From the NCBI RefSeq assembly GCF_900188275.1, contig NZ_FZNY01000006.1:62001-126000 (forward strand): a stretch of 64,000 bases of DNA, read 5' to 3'. The translations under genes were made by a program, and so were the position numbers. Source of the DNA: Dokdonia pacifica. GTDB taxonomy: Bacteria; Bacteroidota; Bacteroidia; Flavobacteriales; Flavobacteriaceae. The notes beneath the pieces are model-generated. The model saw only the letters and a list, made by a program, of their open reading frames with translations, had not been told where the DNA came from and searched no databases. This document shows positions 17,241 through 25,990 of this stretch, piece by piece (position 1 is the stretch's first letter; the number at the start of each line of letters is the position of its first letter).

Positions 17241-17271
17241 TTTGAATTACAGTAAATAATGTATAACTTTA
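17241..17271 (+). promoter_or_regulatory. Promoter of the first GG-leader peptide gene
   Basis: TTTG (17241-17244), a 19-base spacer and TAACTTTA (17264-17271, one mismatch to TAnnTTTG). The whole 58-bp block up to the ATG is repeated almost exactly before the second peptide gene. Confidence 0.6.
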
Positions 17272-17295
17272 TAAAAACCTTAAAATCAAAATATT

Positions 17296-17484
17296 ATGAA
17301 AAAACTATCATTGATTTCTGGCGCTGTTACTTTAAACAGCAAACAACAAAAAGATGTTTTAGGGGGTGCAGGCGGTGGTCCAGATGGAGAGGCTATGGTA
17401 TGCGGGTGTGATTGTGCAGGAAATGTTACAGGGCCTTCTTATTGCTCTTTTATTATATCCTGTCCTCAGATATATACTTGCTAG
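17296..17484 (+). CDS. Double-glycine leader Cys-rich peptide (copy 1)
   Basis: 62 aa. The leader MKKLSLISGAVTLNSKQQ continues KDVLGG, a double-glycine processing site of the kind cut by C39-peptidase ABC transporters. The core has a Cys pattern: CGCDCAGNVTGPSYCSF, then CPQIYTC at the end. It is paralogous to the next gene. It has its own promoter and a strong terminator. It is probably a secreted or modified (bacteriocin- or RiPP-like) peptide. No modification enzyme or transporter lies nearby, so the class is inferred from the leader only. Confidence 0.82.
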   Translation: MKKLSLISGAVTLNSKQQKDVLGGAGGGPDGEAMVCGCDCAGNVTGPSYCSFIISCPQIYTC

Positions 17485-17506
17485 CTACTATATTTTAAGT
17501 TGTTAG

Positions 17507-17543
17507 AAAATGCTTGTAATGGAAACACTACAAGCATTTTTTT
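17507..17543 (+). terminator. Rho-independent terminator after peptide copy 1
   Basis: A 12-bp stem, AAAATGCTTGTA with TACAAGCATTTT (17507-17518 and 17529-17540), followed by a T-run. Confidence 0.85.
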
Positions 17544-17595
17544 AGTTTTTGCATATGATAAAATTGTTAAAGAAAATAAATCAAGTACGTTTCTA

Positions 17596-17626
17596 TTTGA
17601 ATTGCAGTAAATTATATATAACTTTA
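17596..17626 (+). promoter_or_regulatory. Promoter of the second GG-leader peptide gene
   Basis: TTTG (17596-17599), a 19-base spacer and TAACTTTA (17619-17626), as in copy 1. Upstream blocks 17241-17298 and 17596-17653 differ at only a few positions. Confidence 0.6.
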
Positions 17627-17650
17627 TAAAAACCTTAAAATCATAAGATT

Positions 17651-17845
17651 ATGAAAAAACTAACAGCAATTACAGGAGCTACTATTCTAAGTGGTAAACA
17701 ACAAAAAGACATTATAGGAGGTGTTAGTGGTGATCCAGATTTATCTAAATGCGGATGCGATTGTGCAGGACGTGTTACGGGTCCATTTTACTGCTCTTTT
17801 TATATGGGATGTCCGCAAGTATATACGTGTGATGATGACTCTTAG
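17651..17845 (+). CDS. Double-glycine leader Cys-rich peptide (copy 2)
   Basis: 64 aa, a paralogue of the preceding peptide. The leader (MKKLTAITGATILSGKQQ, then KDIIGG) and the core (CGCDCAGRVTGPFYCSF, CPQVYTC) match copy 1, but the segment just after GG differs (VSGDPDLSK against AGGGPDGEAMV) and there is an acidic tail DDDS. Promoter and terminator are separate from copy 1. The pattern of a conserved Cys core with variable flanks suggests diversification after tandem duplication. Confidence 0.82.
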   Translation: MKKLTAITGATILSGKQQKDIIGGVSGDPDLSKCGCDCAGRVTGPFYCSFYMGCPQVYTCDDDS

Positions 17846-17869
17846 AATGTAGTTATAAGAAGTAAAAGG

Positions 17870-17898
17870 AAAGCCTGTACGATATGTACAGGCTTTTT
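17870..17898. terminator. Bidirectional terminator between peptide 2 and crtZ
   Basis: An 11-bp stem, AAAGCCTGTAC with GTACAGGCTTT (17870-17880, 17886-17896), and a T-run on the plus strand. It separates convergent genes. Confidence 0.8.
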
Positions 17899-17917
17899 AT
17901 ATGTAGTATATTTTCTT

Positions 17918-18388
17918 TTATTTTTTTACTTGTGCTTTTGCTTGCTTGAAATATTTGATAGGAGGGAAGAGCATTCCAAAGGATTCTCCGTCGTGTTTTC
18001 CTAAATGTTTATGATGCATTTTGTGTGCACGTCTTAAAGCTTTTCCATACCAACCATCAGCATTTCTAAATAATTTAAAACGCTGGTGTATAAAAATATC
18101 GTGTACCATAAAATAAGCAACACCGTAAGCAAAAATTCCTAAGCCAATAGGAAGTCCAGCCCAAAAACCTTCATAACGCCATAATAAGAAGCATCCAATA
18201 CTTATTAAGGCATAAAAGATAAAGAACAGGTCATTGCGTTCCCACCAAGAATCATGTTTTTTATGATGGTGATCTTTATGTACTGACCACATAAAACCAT
18301 GCATTACATATTTATGGGTAAACCAAGCCATAAATTCCATGATACAAAATGTGATTAAAAAAATTGAAATCCAAAGAAAGGTTTGCAT
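17918..18388 (-). CDS. crtZ: Beta-carotene hydroxylase CrtZ
   Basis: 156 aa, a membrane diiron hydroxylase that converts beta-carotene to zeaxanthin. The histidine boxes are HKYVMH (residues 25-30), HKDHHH (37-42), HDIFIH and HKMHHKH. Four hydrophobic segments surround them. It is the last gene of the carotenoid operon, 8 bp after crtB. Assignment is confident. Confidence 0.93.
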   Translation of the reverse strand: MQTFLWISIFLITFCIMEFMAWFTHKYVMHGFMWSVHKDHHHKKHDSWWERNDLFFIFYALISIGCFLLWRYEGFWAGLPIGLGIFAYGVAYFMVHDIFIHQRFKLFRNADGWYGKALRRAHKMHHKHLGKHDGESFGMLFPPIKYFKQAKAQVKK

Positions 18389-18396
18389 TGTATAAC

Positions 18397-19236
18397 TTAA
18401 ATAAGATTTAAACGATATTTTACATAACTACGTGCCAATAGACTCACTTTTACATGATCTGGCACACGTATTCTGCTATTTTTAATTTCTGAGGAAGGAA
18501 CACGCTTTAGCTTAATTAATAGTTGTTTGTAATATCTATAAGCTGCGTATACGCCAAACTTTGCTTCTATTGGTAATTTATGAATACCTTCAAGTCCTTT
18601 TTCAAAATCTTCTTCTATTTCTTTAATGATGCGTTGTTTGGATTCCTCATCAAGTTCTTGAAGATTTGTGTTTGGAAAATACGTTCTGCTCAATCCTTCA
18701 AAATCTGCTTTCAAATCTCGTAAAAAATTTACTTTCTGGAAAGCAGAACCTAAACTCATTGCACTTTCTTTGAGCGCATCGTATCGCTCTTTATCTCCTT
18801 TTACGAAAACAGTAAGACACATAAGCCCTACAACATCTGCCGATCCATAAATATATTCTTTGTATTCTTCGTCCGTAAGATAATCAGACTTGGTAAGGTC
18901 TAAACGCATACTCTTCATAAAAGCATCAATAAGGTGCTTTTCTATATGGTATTTATGAACGGTTTCTTGAAAGGCATTTAAGATAGGGTTTAGACTTATT
19001 TTATCTGTTAATGCATGTTCTAGGTCTTGCTCAAATCTTTCAAAAAGAATTGCCTTATCATAGTCGTGAAAAGAATCTACGATTTCGTCTGCAAAACGTA
19101 CAAAGCCATAAATATTATAAATATCCTGTCTAATGACAGGAGACAGCATTTTTGTAGCACTTGAAAATGACGTGCTATATGACTTGGTTACGGTCATTGC
19201 ACACTTTCTGGATACGATGTCAAATAGTGATTTCAT
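18397..19236 (-). CDS. crtB: Phytoene synthase CrtB
   Basis: 279 aa. It condenses two geranylgeranyl diphosphates to phytoene. Both Mg-diphosphate motifs are present: DEIVD (D50-D54) and DLKAD (D174-D178), with GSADVVGLM around residue 131. It lies 5 bp after crtI in the operon. Typical length. Confidence 0.94.
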   Translation of the reverse strand: MKSLFDIVSRKCAMTVTKSYSTSFSSATKMLSPVIRQDIYNIYGFVRFADEIVDSFHDYDKAILFERFEQDLEHALTDKISLNPILNAFQETVHKYHIEKHLIDAFMKSMRLDLTKSDYLTDEEYKEYIYGSADVVGLMCLTVFVKGDKERYDALKESAMSLGSAFQKVNFLRDLKADFEGLSRTYFPNTNLQELDEESKQRIIKEIEEDFEKGLEGIHKLPIEAKFGVYAAYRYYKQLLIKLKRVPSSEIKNSRIRVPDHVKVSLLARSYVKYRLNLI

Positions 19237-19241
19237 GATTC

Positions 19242-20699
19242 TTAGTTGTTTTTGGCTATTAATTGTGCAGTGAGTTTTCCTGATATTAATGCAGGAGGAA
19301 CTCCAGGGCCAGGAACAGTGAGCTGTCCTGTAAAGTACAAATTTTTAACCTTTTTACTTTTAAGTTTAGGTCTCAGAAATGCGGTTTGTGACAGTGTATT
19401 TGCCATACCGTATGCATTTCCTTTATAGGAGTTGTATTCTTTTACAAAATCATTTACACAAAATGATTCTTTAAATAAGATATGCTTTTTAAAGTCTTGC
19501 CCAGAAAGTCGTTCTAAGCGCTCCATGATGATATCAAAATATTGATTTCGTAGGGCTTCCGTATCTTCTACACCAGGAGCAATAGGAATTAAGAAGAAGC
19601 CATTTTCCTTTCCTTTAGGTGCCATTGTCTCATCATTTATAGATGGAAAATTTGCATAAAATAAAGGTTCTTTAGGCCATGCAAGATCATCATAGATAGT
19701 ACGCGCATGCTCATCAAAATCGGTATCAAAAAACAGATTGTGATGCGCTACGGCATCAAATTTTTTATCAAAACCAACATAAAATAATAAAGAAGAAGGC
19801 GCAAATGTCTTTTTGTCCCAATAGGCTTCAGAGTATTGCCTGTCTTTTTCAGAAAGTAATGTTTCAGAATGATGATAGTCTGCACCAGAGACGACAATAT
19901 CTACTTTATGGAATGTACCATTTACTTCAAGTCCTTTTACATTTCCGTTTTCTACATTTATTTTTGTAGCAGGGCTATCGGTATGCATTGTAACTCCTAA
20001 TGATTTTGCAAGATCAATCATTCCCTTAATCACCATATGCATACCCCCTTTAGGATGCCAGGTTCCTAAACCAAAATCTGCATAATTCATAAAGCGATAA
20101 AATGCAGGAGTTTTGTTTGGTTTTGCGCCTAGGAATAATACAGGGAACTCTAATATAGAAACTAGTTTTTCGTTTTTAAATGCTTTTCGAACATCATCGC
20201 TAATCGTTCTAAAAAACTGATCAACACGCACAGCTGTTTCTGGAGTGACTAATTCAAAAGGAGAGATGCCTGGTTTGTTTACCACATCATTAATAGCAAT
20301 GTCATAATTCACACCTGCCTTTTTGATGAATTTTTTTAATGCTGGCGAACTTCCAGGTTCTATGCGTTCAAATTCTACGGCTATTTTGTCTAGGGTATCT
20401 CCTATGGTTACAATTTCATCCTGGAACCATACTTGGTAGGCAGGATTTAATTTTTCTAAATCATAAAAATCAGAGACATCTTTGCCAAAATCTTTGAAGA
20501 ATTTATCAAAAATATCTGGCATCCAATACCAGCTTGGTCCCATGTCAAAAGTAAACCCGTCTCTTTTATATTGACGTGCTCTACCTCCTAATGTGCTGTT
20601 TTTTTCAAATACCTCTACAGTGTTACCTTCTTTTGCAAGATAGCATGCAGCTGCTAGTGAAGAAAATCCAGAACCAATAATGGCAATGTGTTTAGACAT
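19242..20699 (-). CDS. crtI: Phytoene desaturase CrtI
   Basis: 485 aa FAD-dependent desaturase that carries phytoene to lycopene. The N-terminal dinucleotide-binding motif is AIIGSGFSSLAAACYLA (residues 6-22) and the C-terminal carotenoid oxidoreductase signature runs FTGQLTVPGPGVPPALISG. Its start overlaps the end of the upstream regulator gene by 8 bp, so the two are translationally coupled. Lycopene cyclase is not in this window. Confidence 0.94.
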   Translation of the reverse strand: MSKHIAIIGSGFSSLAAACYLAKEGNTVEVFEKNSTLGGRARQYKRDGFTFDMGPSWYWMPDIFDKFFKDFGKDVSDFYDLEKLNPAYQVWFQDEIVTIGDTLDKIAVEFERIEPGSSPALKKFIKKAGVNYDIAINDVVNKPGISPFELVTPETAVRVDQFFRTISDDVRKAFKNEKLVSILEFPVLFLGAKPNKTPAFYRFMNYADFGLGTWHPKGGMHMVIKGMIDLAKSLGVTMHTDSPATKINVENGNVKGLEVNGTFHKVDIVVSGADYHHSETLLSEKDRQYSEAYWDKKTFAPSSLLFYVGFDKKFDAVAHHNLFFDTDFDEHARTIYDDLAWPKEPLFYANFPSINDETMAPKGKENGFFLIPIAPGVEDTEALRNQYFDIIMERLERLSGQDFKKHILFKESFCVNDFVKEYNSYKGNAYGMANTLSQTAFLRPKLKSKKVKNLYFTGQLTVPGPGVPPALISGKLTAQLIAKNN

Positions 20700-21627
20700 A
20701 TTTTGCAGCAGATTTATTAATAAGGTTTACAAATTCTCTAATACTCATCATGACTCTAATATTCTGAGGAACGGTTCTTTCATCAATCGTATTGGTCATA
20801 CTTCCTAATACATATAGATGTAAGTTTTGTTTTCCAAATAACTTATTAAAATCCTTGAAGTACTGTGGGATTTCTTCTTTAGCTGGTTGTACCGTAAAAT
20901 ACGTGACAAATGCTAAGTTAGGATGGTTTATGGATAAATACTTGAGGTTTTCAAGCATAATACTTTGTCCTAAATAAATCACTTTATATCCATGAGAAAC
21001 AATCTCATAATTAAGGAACAAAAGTCCTAATTCGTGAATTTCATTTTCAGGAAGGTATAAGGCAAAGGTTCTATCATTACGAGGTAATGTCTCACGTTGT
21101 TTCTTTTCAATATTGATTAAAATCTTTTGCTTAATCAAGTTGAAAATAAAATGTTCATGAGATGGATTAATCGTATCTGTTTGCCATAATAATCCTATTT
21201 CGTGTAATAAAGGGAGGAAAGACTCATAAAAAATCTCCTCAAAGCTTTTGACTTCAAGAAGGGAATTATAGGTTTTATAAAATAGGTTTTGATCAAAATT
21301 CATCATGGCAATCTTAAACGAATTGATGGCATGATTTTGATTGCTGACACTTTTTTCTGATACAATTTGTGCTACAATAGCTGCAATTTCTGTCGAAGAA
21401 TATTGTGCTATTTTAGAAATCTTATACCTGTTTTCTGTAAGAAATACGACATTTAGTAATTTTTGAAGATCACTAAGAGCGTAGGTTCTAATATTCGTAG
21501 TAGTACGTTCAGGTTGTAAAAGATTATATCTTTTTTCCCAGATACGTATCGTATGTGCTTTAATACCACTAAGACTTTCGAGGTCTTTAATGCTAAATTT
21601 AGTCTTTACTACATTATCCATAAGCAT
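20692..21627 (-). CDS. MerR/B12-binding regulator of carotenoid genes (CarH/CarA-like)
   Basis: 311 aa. A MerR-type HTH (FSIKDLESLSGIKAHTIRIW, then EKRYNLL) occupies residues 11-75. A B12-binding region follows: the W-x9-EH motif of adenosylcobalamin-responsive CarH is present (W148, E158, H159), and H198 in NEIHELG matches the lower-ligand histidine of DxHxxG, with Glu in place of Asp. Such proteins repress crt genes in the dark and release DNA in light. It is the first gene of the crt operon, so it would regulate itself. Light response is inferred from the motifs. An alternative ATG lies two codons downstream. Confidence 0.9.
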   Translation of the reverse strand: MLMDNVVKTKFSIKDLESLSGIKAHTIRIWEKRYNLLQPERTTTNIRTYALSDLQKLLNVVFLTENRYKISKIAQYSSTEIAAIVAQIVSEKSVSNQNHAINSFKIAMMNFDQNLFYKTYNSLLEVKSFEEIFYESFLPLLHEIGLLWQTDTINPSHEHFIFNLIKQKILINIEKKQRETLPRNDRTFALYLPENEIHELGLLFLNYEIVSHGYKVIYLGQSIMLENLKYLSINHPNLAFVTYFTVQPAKEEIPQYFKDFNKLFGKQNLHLYVLGSMTNTIDERTVPQNIRVMMSIREFVNLINKSAAKYV

Positions 21628-21716
21628 TTTTTAACATCTCAAATTTAAACAATAAGTTTCTTTTGTTTAACAAAAGTTAGTTAAAATTTAAACAAAACTG
21701 AAAATCAATAGATTTA

Positions 21717-21732
21717 CGCTTTCGCGAAAGCG
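21717..21732. repeat. Palindrome copy upstream of the carotenoid regulator
   Basis: A perfect 16-bp copy, extended to 20 bp (21715-21734, TA on both ends), about 90 bp upstream of the carH-like start codon. Confidence 0.9.
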
Positions 21733-21854
21733 TATAAATAAAATTAACTATATGATTTATAATTGATAATCAACTTGTCACCTCTTAAAGAAGTTTTTTT
21801 AATTTGATATAGTAGTAATATTTGGATTTAGATACTCGAAAAAGTATTGTTGTG

Positions 21855-22286
21855 TTAGCTGTTATCTTCTGTTGATTTTTTGCGAAACATCTTATCATAT
21901 ATTATCAAAATATACTTAGCAGCTTCCTCAGGAGGGAGGTCTTCTATAATTGCAAGTGAGACATCCATTAAGTTTTTTTCTGCCCATAATTTCCTAAGCC
22001 AAACTATTATACCTAATAAGGAGAATATTGACCCTCCTAAAACAACGCTCATTGTTGTAGGTTCGTCTCTATAGTAAATGGCAAAATAAACTCCTAAAAA
22101 GAAAAGAATGCATAAGAGAACAATCGAAATGATTAATATAGAATTATTGAATTTTGATTGTTTTATTAATCTTTCTTTTAATGTATTTGTATTACTTGGT
22201 GCCTGCTGTTGCCCACCCATAGAACCAAGATCTGAAATTTTACTTTCATCCAAGTATTTCTTAAATATGTTTTTTAATGTGCTCAT
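21855..22286 (-). CDS. Two-TM protein, last gene of the unknown four-gene operon
   Basis: 143 aa. A polar N-terminal 45 residues (with SDLGSMGGQQQAPSN), two transmembrane helices (about 49-71 and 81-99), then a cytoplasmic tail with EDLPPEEAAKYILIIYDKMF. No family can be named with confidence. It starts 4 bp after the end of the CHAT-like gene, so the two are surely cotranscribed. The paired helices and short tail would suit a membrane effector or anchor, but this is inference. Confidence 0.7.
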   Translation of the reverse strand: MSTLKNIFKKYLDESKISDLGSMGGQQQAPSNTNTLKERLIKQSKFNNSILIISIVLLCILFFLGVYFAIYYRDEPTTMSVVLGGSIFSLLGIIVWLRKLWAEKNLMDVSLAIIEDLPPEEAAKYILIIYDKMFRKKSTEDNS

Positions 22287-22290
22287 TGTG

Positions 22291-22872
22291 TTATGATTTT
22301 ATAAATTTTGATGTTATTATATTAAATGCATTTAAGTAGGTTGTATTCATTTCTTTTAGATGCTTAAATAATTCAGCATAAAAATTTAACCATACAAAAG
22401 GAATAGCTTCCTTCTGATTGTATATGCAAATTAAATCTTTAGATTTAGTTTTTCTAATTAATAATGCTAGTTCTGTTTGACTGCAAACACTAAGGTCAAT
22501 TACTCCTGAGTAATCATCTGGTATTAGGCTAGCTATGTGATTATAATCAACCAGTCCATCATAAAATTCTATTTTACTTTTTTCCTTTTTCCAATGTGAA
22601 AATAAAATAACAACTTCATACTTATCAAATAATGGTTTAAACTCGTCAAGAGTCAAATTTTGTTTAATCACTATACCAGATCTAGAGAGTTTAGGTAATA
22701 TTGCATTTAGCTCACTAACTACTTCACGATTATATTTACTCCAAGTATAGAAATTTTTTGCAAAATCTTTATTTGGGTTTTTCAAATCAGAAAAAAAAGA
22801 TTCTTTATCTGTTGGTATTCCAAAAGCCAAGACACATTGGTTGGGTTTTACAGTTTTTTCTTGGGTACTCAT
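22291..22872 (-). CDS. Small CHAT/caspase-like candidate protein
   Basis: 193 aa, no signal peptide. The middle of the protein carries VVILFSHW (H93) followed about 35 residues later by GVIDLSVCSQTELA (C130). This spacing and context resemble the His...Cys dyad of CHAT-domain (clan CD, caspase-like) peptidases, whose motifs look like hhxaHG and hLSACxTG. The glycine after His is replaced by Trp, and the domain is short, so an inactive or divergent version is possible. It overlaps the upstream 467-aa gene by 4 bp. The call is a motif-based hypothesis. Confidence 0.5.
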   Translation of the reverse strand: MSTQEKTVKPNQCVLAFGIPTDKESFFSDLKNPNKDFAKNFYTWSKYNREVVSELNAILPKLSRSGIVIKQNLTLDEFKPLFDKYEVVILFSHWKKEKSKIEFYDGLVDYNHIASLIPDDYSGVIDLSVCSQTELALLIRKTKSKDLICIYNQKEAIPFVWLNFYAELFKHLKEMNTTYLNAFNIITSKFIKS

Positions 22873-24272
22873 TTACTATTTATAATAAACACTATTTTTA
22901 ATTCATCTTTACTAAATAAACTTAAATCATCTATAATTACGATATCTTTTTGTTCAAATTGATTTGTAATTATATTTTGATAGTCACTATTATTAAGATC
23001 AAATTTTTTCAGAATTCTCTTTTTTGTATCAAAAAAGCTTTCTGAAAAAGTTGCTTTATTTTTTACTTTTCTGCCAAAAAACTTAAAAAAAGATTTAATA
23101 ATTTTTTTAGATTTTTCTCTTGTGATTTTTGGCTTAACATCTATATCTAATCTTATCTCTTTTGGAGTGTCTCCTACTTTAACTACATAAGAATTAAATC
23201 CAGAGTAGTCATTAATTAATGTGTATTTTGGATTTAAAATAGATTCAAGAGTCCCATAAAAAAAAATATCTTCATTATTTTTTGGGTATCGTTTAACCTC
23301 AATCTTTATTTTTTTTGCATTTATTTTATTTGAGATAGATGAGAATATACCATCTTCTTTAATTTCACTTATCCCTTTTACTTTTAAGAATTGTATAGTT
23401 TCGTTTGAATTTGACTCATTTACTATATCATTGATGAAATCATCTTTATTTTGAATATTATACTCTTTTTTAGGATTTAATCCATCAAATACAGAAAAGG
23501 AAGTCCTATTCTCACTTTCTTCAATGTACTTAATGTTATAATTTGAATTACTTTTATTATTTAGGTCTTTTATTTTTAATAACGTATTATTCTTTTCATC
23601 TAAGTAGGAAATATCTTTGTCTGGATAATTTACATTAAATTTATTTATACTCTCTTTAGCCAATGTAAGATTGGCTTCATCTATTTGATTAGAAATATCA
23701 ATTTGTTTAGCCTCAGATGTTATATCATTGTAATTCTTAATAATTCTGTTTTGAGCTTTAAATTCTGAGTGAATTATCGAAAGATCAAAGTCTGATTTTC
23801 TTTGGTTAACTTCAATACTTGATGGTGTTATACCAGAATCATCTATGCTTTTTAGGATATATTTTTCTATTAATTTAATTTCTGTAGGACTAAACTTGTG
23901 CTTAGTAGCGGGAGAATCATTAATATACTTTATTGGAATTTGACGTACTTTATTATTAGATTTTATTACTACATTATTATTTATAATTGAAATACCATCT
24001 TGTATAATATCTTTATTAGGAATAGTGCTTTTAACAGAGGCGTCATAAATTATTACATTACCATGCGTTATAATTTGTTCATCTACTCTAGATAAAGGGA
24101 ATTTACTTCTATCAAGAATTTTATCACCCAAATAGTTTTGATACATTTCTGAGCTATAGAAAGAATCACCCGATGGCTTTCTAACTTTAGTTAAGGAACT
24201 TTGTGGATAGGCACTAAAACTAAATAAAACACAAATAAATATTCCGATTTTTGAAATTCTGTTTACTTTCAT
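22869..24272 (-). CDS. Secreted protein of unknown function, operon gene 2
   Basis: 467 aa with a signal peptide (about 1-24, ending SAYPQS). The mature part is Asn-, Lys- and Ser-rich, with no recognised domain; the C-terminal third has a basic segment (KKIIKSFFKFFGRKVKNK) and ends in an alternating hydrophobic stretch, DIVIIDDLSLFSKDELKIVF. It overlaps the CHAT-like gene by 4 bp and follows the 502-aa gene by 6 bp. Base composition appears even more AT-rich than the neighbouring crt genes, which hints at acquisition. Confidence 0.65.
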   Translation of the reverse strand: MKVNRISKIGIFICVLFSFSAYPQSSLTKVRKPSGDSFYSSEMYQNYLGDKILDRSKFPLSRVDEQIITHGNVIIYDASVKSTIPNKDIIQDGISIINNNVVIKSNNKVRQIPIKYINDSPATKHKFSPTEIKLIEKYILKSIDDSGITPSSIEVNQRKSDFDLSIIHSEFKAQNRIIKNYNDITSEAKQIDISNQIDEANLTLAKESINKFNVNYPDKDISYLDEKNNTLLKIKDLNNKSNSNYNIKYIEESENRTSFSVFDGLNPKKEYNIQNKDDFINDIVNESNSNETIQFLKVKGISEIKEDGIFSSISNKINAKKIKIEVKRYPKNNEDIFFYGTLESILNPKYTLINDYSGFNSYVVKVGDTPKEIRLDIDVKPKITREKSKKIIKSFFKFFGRKVKNKATFSESFFDTKKRILKKFDLNNSDYQNIITNQFEQKDIVIIDDLSLFSKDELKIVFIINSK

Positions 24273-24278
24273 TGTAAC

Positions 24279-25787
24279 TTAGTTTTTTGAATATCTATGA
24301 TTTAAGGGACTTGTTAAGTAACTAATTCCAATTTCCTTATCTATTACTTGAGCAAAATTTCCGCCAGTAATTTTATATGGGGTTATTTTAAAAAAATCTC
24401 CTTCAGATGTAACTTTAAAAAAAACATCATCTGCATGGAGTACTCCAGCAAGTTTGTCATTAACATCTAAATTAGGTGTTTTTGATAGAATATATTCCCA
24501 TACAATTTTTCGTTTAGATAGATACCAATCATCCAATTGTGTATTTAAATTGTCATCTTCGGTATTAAATGCCCATCCTCTTAAAAAGGCATCGATGATA
24601 TAATTGATATTAGTTTTATTTGAATATTCTCTTTTAAGGTCTATCAAATTATTTAAGTCATTTTCTACTTTACTAATTTCATTATCAAGATCTAACCCCC
24701 CGAATTCTTGTTCTGCTAAACTTGCTATTTTATTTTTTACTGATGCTGTAAATTCACCTTTTAAATTATCTTCTTTATAAGTTTTCGAGACAAATTCATT
24801 AAATACTACACTCTTATTATATGTTCTCGTTTGTCTATTGTGAAGAAATCCATATTCATCTTCCTCGCCAGTAATTTGAGTTTGTTGAATAGAAATTATA
24901 TCAAACTCTCTATAAGCATTCAATCGGTTTAAATATCTTTTTATATCCTCATTTAAATTTTCGTTTTCAGGATATTTCAATCTATTGCTTGCGTTTAATC
25001 TAGGATAGGATGAAGCGATGTTTTCGAATGATAAGTTGTCTAATGAATATTGCAAATTTTGTAATCTTTTTAATTCAGTTTCCCTGTCATTTATGTAGGT
25101 AATTATATTTTTTAATACTGATTTTCTTGCAAGTTCAATTGGGATTTCTCCAAATAGTGATTTAGGTACGCTTAAAGTTATTTCTTCATTAATCTTGGTA
25201 TCATAAAAAGGGGTAATTATAGGATATTCAGGAAGCTTATATTCAACAATATGAGTTCCCCATTCATTAGACTTATTTGCTAAATTAATATGGGATTTTA
25301 TTAATTCTTGTTTTGAAATATATTCTTCATAATCAACGTCACTCACGGTAACTTGTCTTAAATGTATTTTTGCTAGTTCTTCAAACTTAGCTTTCATGTC
25401 AATTATAATGTCATGGTATTTTTCTTGTTGCTTTTCATCAGAATTAAAATTATAGCCTATGCCAAATGAAAACATAGAGTTGTCTTTTGCACCTAATTTC
25501 TCTATTTTATTAGCTATTTCTAGAGAGGCTACTTCGCAAATGGCTTTTTCTGCATGCCCAGCAATAATAAATCCTACATAAGTAGTGTCCTTTTTAAAAA
25601 ACCAAGCACTTATTGGATCTGTATTAATATCATAATTTGGCAATCCATATTGCAAATTCCTACCGTTATATTCACTTTCTGAAAAAATACTATTTTCATC
25701 ATTATAAATCTGTGACCAACAAAATGATGATTGGTATAAGAAAAGTAACAATGTTAATGTAAATAATAATGGTTTTCGTTCTTTCAT
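24279..25787 (-). CDS. Secreted protein of unknown function, operon gene 1
   Basis: 502 aa. Signal peptide about residues 1-26 (ending CWSQ). An early segment, YVGFIIAGHAEKAICEVASL, has a well-spaced His and Cys but no known family was recognised. The middle (about 225-400) is rich in predicted helices with coiled-coil character (KVENDLNNLIDLKREYSNK). It is the first gene of the operon; upstream are about 200 bp without a gene. Function unknown. Confidence 0.68.
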   Translation of the reverse strand: MKERKPLLFTLTLLLFLYQSSFCWSQIYNDENSIFSESEYNGRNLQYGLPNYDINTDPISAWFFKKDTTYVGFIIAGHAEKAICEVASLEIANKIEKLGAKDNSMFSFGIGYNFNSDEKQQEKYHDIIIDMKAKFEELAKIHLRQVTVSDVDYEEYISKQELIKSHINLANKSNEWGTHIVEYKLPEYPIITPFYDTKINEEITLSVPKSLFGEIPIELARKSVLKNIITYINDRETELKRLQNLQYSLDNLSFENIASSYPRLNASNRLKYPENENLNEDIKRYLNRLNAYREFDIISIQQTQITGEEDEYGFLHNRQTRTYNKSVVFNEFVSKTYKEDNLKGEFTASVKNKIASLAEQEFGGLDLDNEISKVENDLNNLIDLKREYSNKTNINYIIDAFLRGWAFNTEDDNLNTQLDDWYLSKRKIVWEYILSKTPNLDVNDKLAGVLHADDVFFKVTSEGDFFKITPYKITGGNFAQVIDKEIGISYLTSPLNHRYSKN

Positions 25788-25990
25788 TTTATGGTTAATT
25801 ATCTTAAATAAATATTATAGTATGCGTTCTACTTTTATGTGAATCTAACTGATTTTTAGTTGTTTGAAATTACTAAAAAAATGATAGATTACTAATGACT
25901 AAGCATATTAGATTCTAATTGTACGTTATCATTTTTCTTAAATGTATGAATATTACACTAAATTATTTTACGGTATGCCGTAAGAAATAA
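25788..25990. other. Intergenic region with inverted repeat TTACGGTATGCCGTAA
   Basis: No gene. The inverted repeat at 25968-25983 is followed directly by the open frame of the truncated LytTR protein. A near match, TTACGGTTTTACCGTA, lies at 27460-27475 upstream of a peptide gene. The promoter of the four-gene operon should be here, but no clear -33/-7 pair was seen. Confidence 0.5.
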
